From: Sinohyriopsis cumingii
Taxonomy: Eukaryota > Mollusca > Bivalvia > Unionida > Unionidae
NCBI GenBank assembly: GCA_028554795.2
Contig: CM068839.1
Location: forward strand, 43,955,117 to 44,019,116
DNA length: 64,000 nucleotides
Direction: 5' to 3'
The first letter of the stretch is position 1; every line of letters starts with the position of its first letter. Shown here in pieces: positions 29,960 through 42,600 of the stretch. The notes beneath the pieces were generated by a model that saw only the letters and a list, made by a program, of their open reading frames with translations, did not search any database and was not told where the DNA came from. The translations under genes were made by a program, and so were the position numbers.

Positions 29960-30135
29960 ATGGTATATTGGGATTGTTACACATCCATGTGACTGGGTGG
30001 AACATCATGCTACATGTCTGCGGCATGATGCCCCAGTGCTAATCATCACTTTAAACTGCCACACTTTAGACATCGCAGTAATATGACTGAAAAATTGTTA
30101 AAGCTACGTTAAAAATTGAAATCACACACACATCC
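29960..30135 (+). mobile_element. SINE family 2, 3' fragment
   Basis: Matches only the last part of the family (tgactgggtggaacatcatg through gctacgttaaaaattgaaat, ending in cacacacac). Confidence 0.78.
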
Positions 30136-32746
30136 ATGAGTGCACCTTTTGGAGAGCAGACTTTGTTTTAGAGCCTGTTTCTTGACCAAATTTTATGGTG
30201 TAATAAAGAAACCGTTAGATTCTTTGGTCTAAAGGCCATTGGTCATATTCGTGGCAGGCTAAATAAGAAAATAATGGTTTCTGCAAAGATCAAGGCCTCT
30301 GAGTACTGTCGGTCAGTAATTTCCAAAATAAACAATACTAGTGCCTAGTAGGTGTATAATGTTCCATTGACAGTACTCATTCACCCAGCATGTACTGACT
30401 AAAGTTTAAAAAATAAACCATTTCTTTAAAGGAATTTAATATTACACAGTTTTGATTGTGGCATGTTTTGGATGACAGCCTCTTTGTAACAGGTTTCAAA
30501 TTGATATTTATTTGTATATCATGATTCTCGAAAACCAAGGAGTTATTTGGTCCTGGTCCTCATAATCTCAAAAGTCTTGACTGAAATTATACTAATTTTT
30601 AAAAAATTATTTGTGAAGCAAACTGCTGTTCAAGATTTCTTGCCTTGTTGAACGAAGAGAAACAGTTGTACAGTATTTTGTAAGAAACAGACGAGCAGAC
30701 AGTGAGATGAATATGGTCATTACTGATTTTGTACGATTGTGTATATTTGATGTATTAAAGAAATTTTTTAAAAATACTTTATATTTTAACTCTCAACACC
30801 ATTCCTCCAACCATCTGTGAAAGTTACATGTGAATCAGATATCTAATTTCAGAATTGCAACCAACTTGACCAAGGCATACTCAGTTTTATCAAAGGATGA
30901 ATGTTACCAGAACCTGTCAATTGTATCCTATTTTTACTTTATACAGTCTTTCAAACAACAACCCTCCCTGTAACAGTTTGTGACTGACAGACTTTTGGGA
31001 TTTAACAGTTAACAAATGCATCTGAGATAAGTCTTTCCAACTCCTTATCCAAAGTATGAAATCACTGAGCATAGTGTCCAATAAATTCTTGCTAAATACC
31101 CACATTAAAAAAAAAACATTTCACTGATTAAAGCAAATTAACCTGCAATAAAACAGTTGACAGTTGGCTTTGCAGAATGGTATTTTCCAGTTTTGTTTGA
31201 CAGATTACAATTTGATGGACAATCAAAGCCAATATTTGATCAAAAGTAATCCAATCAGATCAAAGCCAATTCCCTCATCCTTGATCATATATATCAAAGA
31301 TGACCTCAAAACAATATAACCTTGATTCAGATGTGTGCACCTAAGCATAACATTAGTTACCTGTTGGCTCCACCCAGTTCCTATTGATTTTATATGGGTG
31401 GATATCATTGGTTGAGAAACAGTGTGGACACCATGGTGGGAAATTTTTCAATGATGAATCAAATGTAATTTTAGATTGATGCTTCAGTCCAAATCAACGT
31501 GCATCATAAAAATGAACAGGTTGGAATTTCCATGTGTCACATTTAAATTCTTTGTCAAAACCCAAAAGTACTTGTCAGTTGAGAACAGTGTACAAAGACA
31601 GAGTATGCAACATGCACGTCAGACCTAAGTATGATCTGTAATGATTAACCCATGATTGTTAGTTTCTCTGGTCAGTCTGTTTGCCTTTATATTTTACAGG
31701 TCATTATCAAATATCAATCAAAGGTTATGATGGGCAGAGGACTGAAGCATCAGAAAGGTTTCCTTTTGCAACATTATATAGTGAATGAGAGCCTGAGGTG
31801 TACATATTCCTGATATTTTCACAAAGGGTAATACAAAAATTATGGGAGAATAATGACATGCAAATAGTAATATTTAATGGCTCCTCAGCACACAAGTGGC
31901 TACATGGTACCAACTAAATGTGAAATTAGAAAAATGTATAAATTAAAAATTGCCCAAAACTTTGAAAATTACCCTTCTAAATAATTGTAAAGTACAAGAT
32001 AAAATATAAAGCCTTAAAAAGGTAAAGTTCTAGACTAATTTTTTTGTTCCTGTAAGAGGAAAGAAAAATGTTTTCTGATATCAGTTGATCAGGCATGAAG
32101 TGACGTATTACAAATGTGCATAATGCTATAGACATGCATTTGAATTAAAACATATATCCTTAGTTATTGGTGGAATAATGGCTCTCCAATATTTAGCCAA
32201 CACTTAAATATCTTTCCTTTTTTCCCCTGCTCTTGTTGCAGCTTTATTAAAATAAAGATCCCCAAAAGATGTCTCCTAGTTGTATAAGCATTAATCTGTC
32301 ATTTCCGAATTTAATCTGTTCCTTGTGTGTGGATATACTGCGCTTCGAAGGCCCGTTTCAGTCAGAAGAAGATTAAACACAATCTTTAATGGCACATATA
32401 TATGGATATATTTACTCCAAATGAAAAAAAATTCATTAATATGGACTCTACCAAAGTTTACTTTCTTTAACTGGGCATAGCTGACCATTGTCAGATTTCT
32501 CATGTTTCAAAATGCTGTATTAGGATTTAAAGCCCATCAGTGCCATAGTCTGCTTATTCATAGAGGTTTTTGATCAAATAAATATCCTTCATTTTCAGTT
32601 TCATTCTGGTTCTTATTCGGTTTATCTTGGAGTGCTATATAGATTTGTAGCACATGTCCTTGGGACTGAATGGTTTGAGGAAAGAAAACTGCACTTTGCT
32701 TTCAATTACCTGAATTTTAATTGGGATTAGAATTTTTCCTTGTGAT
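30136..32746. other. intergenic, nothing recognised
   Basis: AT-rich, no ORF with a family signature on either strand, no clear repeat family shared with the rest of the window. Confidence 0.5.
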
Positions 32747-32800
32747 CGCTCCAGTGGTGCAGTGGTTAAGAGCATCCACCTCGGATGCAGGAGATCACAG
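32747..32800 (+). mobile_element. SINE family 2, head fragment
   Basis: gctccagtggtgcagtggtt and catccacctcggatgc match the tRNA-like head only. Not a functional tRNA: no acceptor stem pairing or full B box seen. Confidence 0.55.
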
Positions 32801-35800
32801 CAAATGTAGATGAGACATTTGTTTTTAATAACAGAGACCAGATTTGATAGATCAGCATAATTAATGCAAATTTCAGAGGCCATCATACCAAAATGTATTC
32901 TTTTGTATTCGGTTGTTTTGTCTTGTCATATTTGGTACATAAGCAGCTTTTATGCAAACTATGCCAGTGGTTTAAAATAGCAATTGTTGATGGATGCCAG
33001 TCATACCATAGGCTCACAACCCTTAAGTGACTCTTCAGACAACTCCATAGTTTTTGAGCACACTTCTCAGAGATTGCTTAACAGTATTTGACCAAACTTA
33101 AAAGGTCTTTATATAAATAGTGCAAATCTATCATCAGATATGGTCCGTTTCTAAAATTTAAATTTTTGCCAGCCAGGTGAATAATATAGATCCTGCAAAG
33201 AAAACGAGAATGAACAGTAGATGAATAATATATGTATGTCCACGTGTATTTTTTAATAAAATACAACATATTACAAGTCAATATATTGATCTAAAACAGG
33301 CATTAAAATTAGCACAGTATTTGATAGCACATGAAAGCTATAAGAAATATAAATAAATTCATAGTATGCATCATTAAGTCTCTGGTGCCATTTCAGAATT
33401 TGAGGTATGGGCTGTAAGGTACATAATTGAATATGGTTAGTCTGTGGTAATCGAGACTTTTCCAAGTGTTCAATGTTGATTAGTCCAATAAAAAAGGTTT
33501 TATGGCATTGGAAGATTTTCAGTTATATGTTGTTTAAGTAAATCAGAATTAAGTGCTTTTCCCAGTAGCACACAATGGTAACAAATCCGGAAGTTCGACA
33601 GGTGGTATAGTCACCTCCCCATTTAACTACGGAACAGCTCTTTACATTTCTTACATGAAATAAAGGGGCTTTACAATTTAAAAAAAATACCTGCCAGACA
33701 CTTGGTAGCTCTCCTATAAAATGAGCAAAGAAAACGGACTAATACACAAATTTGGTGATTCACATCATTGTGTTTAAATTGGCACATCTCCATGCATTGC
33801 AGTTGTATTAACTAATGATTGGTTGTAAAAATTGTTAGTATTTCACTGATATTTCAAAATTATACCCCTAGTCCCCACAAGTTTTAAGCACAGACCAATT
33901 TCATTTTAACTATTTTATTTTGTGCCGTAATTTTTAGTTTACTCCACAGATGTAAAGCTTTTTACAGTACATTGAAACTGTGGTTATGTGTTATTTATAT
34001 ATATGTATATAGCAAGTAAACAGTCATCACACAAAATATAATTCACAACAGAGATTACCCTTTAATCATAATTTATCCAAATCAAAATAATGAGCTATCA
34101 GAAAAAAAACATGCAATACAAGTGTTTATAGAGAAGACGGATACAGCACATAATACAAAAAATTACATCACCTGCTTGTGTAAGAAGATGGACACTGAAT
34201 TACAAAAAGGAGGGTGGTGATTCTGATGCATACTTCTAGGAAAATATAAAAAAAACTGGAGACTTTAATCCTTATGTTTGAGAACAAGTTAAAGGAACAT
34301 AGTGTAAATCTTAACATGGCAGATCCTACAAATACACACATTTGGGTGAATTCACAAATTATTCATAGGGTACCAGTTTTCATTGATTTCGTGTATGCTA
34401 AAATGATTCCTCTACACAAACAATAATACTCCATCACAAATCCATGCATATAGGTAGCCCCAAAGAATGTCATTTTTACAAACAAAAACACACAAAATCA
34501 ATACCGACAACAATGAACAAATTTACATATATATATTTTTATTAAATCTGTTTTTAGCTGGTCCAGTAACAGTGTTGCTGAAACACATTATCTTGGGGGG
34601 AAATTGAACAAATTTAGCTCATCTAGTCACTGGTAAAGCATGCAGTTCACCCATAGTTATTGTGCATGTAAACATCACGCTATTAATAAACATTTTTAAA
34701 ACAGAATCAAAGTCTTGCTTATTTAAACTAATCCATTTAACACACATTCATTAAACTTGTATCCTTTATGGTGTCATTTATGTAAATAAGTTGTGGAAAC
34801 CAATTTTTTCCCCCCAAAATATTATTACAGTATTGTTACCTTTTAGCAATTACCATAATGTAATTATGGTACCAAGTCAGTCAAAATTCATTTCAGTGTA
34901 TACTTTCAGCTGTGCTAATGTCATGTGCACAGGTATATAGTGTAATGATCAAATTAGCTACACAAACCTTAATCCTTAACCACAAGCACTTTCGAATGCC
35001 TCTGCCCCATTTAAATGGAAGTGCTAGTGGACACTGCAACATAATTTGCATACCAGTGTGGTTGTACTGGTCAGATGCACCAAGTACACCAATATCCTAA
35101 TTAAATGTGGACAAGTCGGTTTCTGGATTTGACTGCAATGATTGTATATTGTAATTTGTGTTATTATTCCCAATATATATATATATACACACACACATAC
35201 AGGGTCTCAGTCCTATATGTTCATAAAATAACTACTAATTGGTAAAATGTAGGTCACAGTGACATTTGTTTTAAGGATGTGGTGATACATGCCCTTGAAA
35301 CAATTCATTTTGATGAGTTGAGCATGAATAGAGTTTGAGAAATTAAACACAGAAAAGCTTTACATTTGGATCATAATTACCCATTATTTTGAGACAAGTA
35401 TAGTGCCAGTAAGATTCATACCCATGAAGTTCCATGATTTTAAGTAAAACGTATGTAGCATGCAGTAAACCCCGAGCTAAACATAAAAATACAAAATATA
35501 CATACAAGTACATAGTTGATCTCCTTCCAAGGGAGGATGGAAGCTGTGAACAGTACGAGAGAATGGTTGAGATTCAGTGGGAATATACGCGTATGTGCTT
35601 TTACATATGCTGACACCAGGCTTTGTACAAAAAGCTCACATACTCTGTAAAAGGGAGCTAACATCATAATCCAAGTAAAAAATGTTACAATTTCCCTTAA
35701 TGCCATCACAAATTTGCCTTGTACTTTATTAACAAAACTATCATACATGTATAGAAAAGTTATTGTAGGAACCAAGTCCTAGAAAAATGTGATGTATTAC

Positions 35801-36568
35801 TGACACAAATCCAATTATCTAGCAGCAGATTATGCAGTGCTTCTCAGCTGAGATAAATTTTATCATGTTTTTAACTTAAGGTGGCATTAAGATGAAGATA
35901 TTTAATACTGAATGGTATCAAGATGATTTTATAAGACAGGCTAACACCCTGTCTTAACATCTGTGACATCATTAAGCTGTAGAGCTATTGGTCCATATTC
36001 AGCCCTAGATTTATTCACAAAGACACCGTTTACTTTCTATAGATAATGCCCTACTTCCATATGAAAGTACATAAAATTGAAAGCAGAAAGACTATTAGCT
36101 CTACAAAACGAGTTGAAAGATTGTGATAAAAGTTCTTAGTTTAAAAGCAAAAAAAAAAAAAGAAACCTTTTGTGTGTGCAGTTCAGTGTTTTCATGACAT
36201 CAGGCAGTATATATTGCATGCACTTCTGACATGGGGTAATATAAATTAATCACTTACATGGGGCAGTATAAATTGTATGCAGTGATATAGGGCAGTATAA
36301 ATTATATGCAATCTTGACACATAGTATAAATCATACACAAGTAATATCAAAGCAACTTATATCACAATAAATATGAACTGACAACAAGCTGTACATATCT
36401 GCTTAGTCCAACATGCCCCCACCACTACTATATATATGCATAGTTCTCCTCCATTCTTTTAAACATTTTTCCAGTCTTAACGATTATACACAACACCATT
36501 GTCACAGCAAAAGGTTCAACACCTGCAAAGTATCACATTTGCTTGATAGTATCAAAAAATGATGATCC
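32801..36568. other. intergenic or anillin 3' flank
   Basis: No gene recognised. May include a long anillin 3' UTR on the - strand; several TTTATT (AATAAA on -) hexamers occur but none can be chosen. A short mixed (TA)/(CA) run lies at about 35176-35202. Confidence 0.4.
36206..36340. repeat. short diverged tandem repeat, ~30-bp unit
   Basis: Four to five units around gggcagtataaattgtatgc, located just downstream of the anillin stop codon. Confidence 0.75.
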
Positions 36569-36695
36569 TCATTGGATTTGAGCTTTTATTGGTCGCATAG
36601 CATCTGCATGCCATGTGCGAAGGTTAGCCAATGCCCGATTTATCTTGTTGCACCACATTATTCTCTCTTCTTTTGTGTCTGCTGACAACATGTGC
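36569..36695 (-). CDS. ANLN: anillin terminal exon (end of PH domain)
   Basis: Acceptor ttcttccag, then HMLSADTKEERIMWCNKINR and TWHADAMRPIKAQIQ, stop TGA at 36569-36571. SADTKEER and the W-(K/N)-KxN helix match the final PH helix of anillin. It is separated from the previous exon by a 10-kb intron that carries a DIRS-like element. The PIK codons read CCAATAAAA, so a poly(A)-like hexamer overlaps the coding end. Confidence 0.95.
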
Positions 36696-39600
36696 CTGGA
36701 AGAAAGAAAAACAAAATAAAGATTATGTCTGGAAAAAGAATACCACCATTTGAAAGTATCTATGCACACTGGTGTTAATGAAATTAAGTAAATTTCAAAA
36801 TTCTAAGGCCATTTAAAGTAAAACATTTTCTGATTCTGTATTAATACAGCCATTCCATCATTACTGAAGTTCTATAATACTGGTCAGAAGAAAACATCGT
36901 TACTGGGAGACCTATTTTTGAATGCTTGCTTACACATCAAAATCACTTTCTTGGATGTCCACATTAAGAATTATCATAAACTAAGAAGAAATAGTGGATC
37001 ATGTTTGGTATGTTTTGCCATATGTACTAAATTCATTTCAGAGGTGGTGTGACTTGAGGATAGGTTTTTTTAAAAGTAAAATGTGTTTCTTCAAAAGTAC
37101 TTGCCTAATTATAATACCTTAGGAGAACTACCACTACCTCACAAATCCAACCCCCCCAGATACTACTTGTAACTCAAGGAAGCTAAAAGTTGTCTGTCGA
37201 CCCATTGGTGGTCGGGCAGAGCAATCTCCCCTTACATATAAGATCTGGCTGTGAGGAGTAAGGATATGTTATTACTGGAGCAGAAGGCATGCTCGCTATA
37301 GATGTAACTGCGGAGAGGTTGGATGTGTATTATGATTGGTAAAGTATTTCGAATACATTACCCAACCATAATACCATAGGAGAATAAGAGGTGGAGGGAG
37401 GTACAGCCTCTTACCCTGTAGATAAAATCTCCCATCCCCTATGGTATAACAGACAGCTTCTAAGCAGCCCGACTGCAGAAGACTCCATCTGTAGGGGCAC
37501 GGCTTCAAAATGGGAAATTTTACCCACGCAAATTGTGAAGCCGTCTTGAGAAGCTATCGACCTGGAAATGTGAATGGTTGAGCTGTGTATATAGGTCCCA
37601 CCAGATCGAACTGGGCACTTTGGGATGACAAATCTTGGAGATATAACCTAGAAAGTGTGGACTCTGATCTCCATCCCACAGCCCGAATGATGACAGAAAA
37701 CTTTTCTGTTCGATTGCTAGGCTGGTGGCAACTGACCTTACATCATGAGCCGAAATGTGTAAAAAAGTTCATTGCACCAAGGTTATTTTCTTGTATGCTG
37801 AGCGAATAACCCACTTGATGCAGAATAAGATATTCTGTGCTGATATATCTTCTTGACCTGATTTAAGACAGAAAAAGGCGTGATCTCCCTCTATGCACCG
37901 GTTCCGTTCGATTAAGTTACCACTTCAAAGATCCCATAGGGTCTTGTAAGTGGCCATAACGAAATGGGGCATGTAGGAAAGGTGCACCAGAGATGCCCAT
38001 GTATTTGGTTCAGAAGGGTTCTAGTTCAGCTCAGTTAATACCCAAGATGGTTCCCCTTGAGGCAGAGGGTTAACATTTGCAAAGAGATCGTATACATCCT
38101 TGTTTTGTACCATATCTTCATGCCCATGATGACAAAAGGTGTCTCCTATCATCGAGCGATAACCTTTGATCATACTTGGAGCTAATGTTCTCTCTTCGAA
38201 GAGCAAGAGGATGAAATTAACTATCTGCTATATCGATGCCTAGAGATTAAGATATGTTCGTTGCACACCAGGGGGTGCAAAGTGCCATTTGCCTCTATAA
38301 GATTCAGACATGATTTTGGTCTTTCATAAAAAAAAGCTGAAAAAATTGTAGGGGTTGTTGAGTTGTCCTCCCCCAACAGGGTCTCGAGGGGCAGTGCCCC
38401 TGATCCAGGTGTCCAAAGGCCCCCAGCCAAAAACGCATTTTACACTCATAAAAATCTGCTCCTGGTGCAACTTATGATCATAAAATAATCATTTGAAAAA
38501 CTAATAAATTTACCAAAAATGTTCAACTTCAATAATTTCACAATATTTAATGTCGCATGAATTTGTTTTCCAATACTATTGATGCTGAAGTTATTTCATG
38601 AACATATCAGTGTTCACATCTTAAGTCACAATAATTTGTAAATTTTGCAGCAAATATACTTCTCTCTTTTCATAACAAATCTGTAAAATAAACACCCAAG
38701 TACATCAACTGTATACAAATAATCCCATACATGCACGTGTCTTTTTCTCCAATGGACACAACCTGTTGACTTGCCGGTCGAGCTCTTTTTGCGGTTTTGG
38801 CAAAGATTTCTTTAGTCTCCCTTTCTGTCACCACGGACTTTTTTGGCTCAATGTACACTCTTTTTTTTTTCCCCTTCTCAATGAAAGCCTTTTTCCCTTC
38901 AAGCTGGTGCTTGTATTGGCGACATGCAGTGCACATATTCTGAGAGAGGGCTACATCTGTTCCCTCATGCAAGAAATCTTTCTTCTTATAGTAATTAATT
39001 GCACTTTTTCCAGATGCTTTCTGAGCTCAATTTTTCTGTATGCAGCTTCTTTTATAGGTGCTGTTCCAAATTCTTCCAACTGCAATTACCATACTTCAGA
39101 TCTTTCTTGCAGAGGTCACAAAATGCCAGTCCTCTAGCGTTCATTTTTGTTATAAACTAACCAACTAAATTTCCATCAACTTTTCGTTCCAGCCATTCCC
39201 ATTCCCATACATTTTTTAAACCTTTATTTAAACTTTACATGCTTCTTTCCACTGCCATCAGTTTCCATTACACAAAAATTCACTGAATTTAAACCTTTAA
39301 CCAATCCGAATACGCTTTATATGAGTTGTGTGTGCTAAATAAAATATATGGAAGGATTCATTTACAAGGGTCATTGCGGGATGAGACCGGCCAGACCATT
39401 TTTAAAAAACAGATCAGAGATGATATATAAAAAAACAACTATATCGAGAAAAATTATTCGACGCGAGAGAAAAGCGGAATTCCGCTTTAAAACAGAAAAA
39501 TCATGTCTGATGTGCGTGGAGGGCCATCGCTTGTGAGCGATTCTCTCCACTACCAGTTGTGAAAATTGTTTGTGTCTGATAGTCTGCCACCCCAGTTTTG

Positions 39601-42600
39601 ATTATTTGGACATTGATTTTGATGTGTAGGGTCAGAGTCCAATGCTTATCAAGAAGTTGGAATTTCATTTGGTGTCAGGATAGTGTAGCTGCTTAGTAGC
39701 TGGCCTAGCAAACTTGAATGACTTGTCATTGAGATATACCTGCATGAATCGATAGGAATATGATTTATTTTCTCCAAAATTCCAAGCATAGCATAGCTGA
39801 CAGACAAGAAAAAAGTATTAACTTTGCTGAAATTTGATCTGGATATCGCCATTTGCATTCCTAGTTAAATGAGTATACAAAACTCGCAACCTTCATGTCA
39901 GTGACATCAGAGGTCATATAGTCAAACAACATCAACAATAACCCAGCTAGTGTTGCTGTTGGAAAACAAATTGAACAAATAAATGAAAGTCGTGTAATCT
40001 TTATAGAAAAATAAAAGAACATGAACTTTTCAAAATATTTATTTTGAAAACAATGACCGGAAATATGTCAATGTTGAAGCAACTTAAGTAGAGCCAGATT
40101 CACTAGGCAGAGAGCACATGTCAATGTGGTAGTCACATGATACCATCATAAATATCGCTGATTTGTGCTCGGTACATGTTGAAAATGTTTTTCACCACCC
40201 TGCTGCAGTACCAACAGGTTTCTGGTTGTTCTCAGAATAAATATGTTGAGAATTAAGTGTGCATTATAGTTATTTACAAATATTAAATTACCTCAATATA
40301 ATATTTCCAATTCTGTGTACATTTGGAAATTTGTTTATTGTTGATATCACATGACTAATATGACCTCTGAGGTCATAGGAAACTAGTGTCAGAGAGTGAT
40401 AAAATGAGGTCACAGGCTGATTCCCTTGTTTGCTGTATCACTTGGAATCAGAGGTATTAGTGGTTGGTGCACGAGTTAAGGTTGGTCCAATCCAATGATA
40501 GGGCATCCCAAGCTGTTGGGTATGGGAATGCTGAGACAAAGAATGGGGTTTTGCATTCCTTATTGTCACAAAAAAGCCTTCCAATTGTTGATCCCATCGG
40601 GTACAGATCTGCACGAGAACCTAGGGATGGAGAGACCATTCCTTCTTTACTGGTCGACTGTTCCATGATGAAGGGACAATCAATGTGTTTAGGAGTCCCG
40701 GAATATGGGACATGAAGGTATGTGCCCAGAGTGAAGGCAAAGTCTCCCTCATGGATATTGTTCAAAATGCGCTGTGGGGTTTCTGAAGGAAACTGAGGGG
40801 CGTGGGAAAATGAGGGTGTTTCGGCTGATGACCAGACCAAGAAAAGGTGTCAAATGAACGATAGAGCCATCACAGTGATATATCTGCATCGTATTTGATT
40901 GGTGGAGCTATGATAGGATGACTTTCAGAGGTTCGTGCCCTGTGAGTGACCCTTGGGTCCTTTTGTTGAATCCCTGTACCGATGTGGTTGCGGAGGGAGG
41001 GAAACCTGTCACCTTGATGGCCTGTTAGCGTACTCATCCATCGGGACGTTAAGCAGAGTGATAGAGGACCGAGGTGATGTTCTTACCTCAAGATTGAGTA
41101 TGTATGCCTTAGGTAAGAATAAGGTATGAATTGTCGGTTTGGAGATAACCCAGGAAAAGAAAGGTCCCACAGCAAATTACATTATCGATACTGTGTACTA
41201 AATCCTAAGTGTAAACAAAGACCATCCGATCCATGCATATGAAGTGTGTCTATGTTACCCCCAACATTGTGAGATCACTGTTAGTATTGGGGTACTGAAT
41301 GTTAGCTGGTGGGAGTGTAAACGTGGAACTGCCAACAAACTGATGATAATAGTGGGCCAGAAAGTCCATAACTCTGCGAAGACTGCAAACATAACTAAGT
41401 CAGAACTGTCTGTTCGTTGTAAGATCAATAGGTGCTAGAACGCTGGTGTATGTTGTTGATGGAGCTGGAAGAGGACATAGCTCTGGAAACGTGTCCTCAA
41501 TGGAGGTCGGAAGGCAGAAACTTCCTGTGCCCTTATGTAGGAGAGAATCGATGATACTAGTAGAACGATCAACAACATCCGGTTGTGTGGATAGGGTACA
41601 GTCCATGTAATACATTAAGACTTACCTGGCGAAGAGTGATGCGGTCTATCACTAAGCATGTAGAATGCTCTGAATTAGAAACCATGACCAAGAAAGTCAG
41701 TGAGTAAAAGGGCTCTTCTCATGGCAGAGTGTAGAGAAATTGCGATACATCTGTTTAGGCATGAGGATCTACTCGTAGTATGATGCCGAAGTGTTATGAG
41801 GTGCTATGAGTTAGACTGGTCCCTGCACATGTCTGTAAAAGTCATGTTCGACATACTGCAAATGCCCATAATATTGATGATTGGTCCTTCATGATCTGTA
41901 GTATATGGCCTAGGACAGTCGCAAGGAAAATACACCGTCAGAGTTAAGAAAATGTCATTAGGGTCATCAGTTAGGATGGGTTATGGTATATTTAGTCAAT
42001 TTAACCTGTCTGTATGTCTGCTGAATGAGAGGGAACTTGGCTGTTTGTTAGCTGTCGGAGGAATCATGTCAGACCCCAAGGAGGCATGATAAGTGGGAAT
42101 TCCAAAAAGGACTTGGTTGCTTGAGCTGTTTCCAAGCGTGTCAATGTCTGGCGCTTTGTGGTTAAAGGGTAAGTTGAATTTATCTTCTTTGCTACCATAA
42201 AAGTTCACACTGCAGAAGAAATCAGCATGCATACTATTGATGTCTTTGGTCCGAACTGTATGTTGTTTGTGCTTTGCCCATAGTTCTAATCTGTAAGATA
42301 CAAAAAAAACCCCAGCAAAACGGATGAAGATGTAGCCTGCACCTGTTCTAGAATGCTATGTCAGTGCTGAGCCAATTCATTGAGAGGGTTATCCAGAAAT
42401 TAATGTCTAATAAGGTAAGGAAGTGTACAAGTAAACTAAGACGACAATATCACCTGTTTACAAACCTTTGTGCCTGCACATGTTATGTTGCATACTGTGT
42501 GACAATACCACCTGATTCTGGGTGCAGAGCTATACAAATAATGGTTACCTGGAAAAAATTGCAAGCAGATGATTTAACGACCATGCTTACCTGTAAGGAG

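Noticed and set aside
37585-37809. + strand ORF of 74 residues
   Set aside because: Shadow of the recombinase remnant on the opposite strand.
40464-40715. + strand ORF of 83 residues
   Set aside because: Shadow of the - strand RNase H-like remnant of the DIRS-like element.
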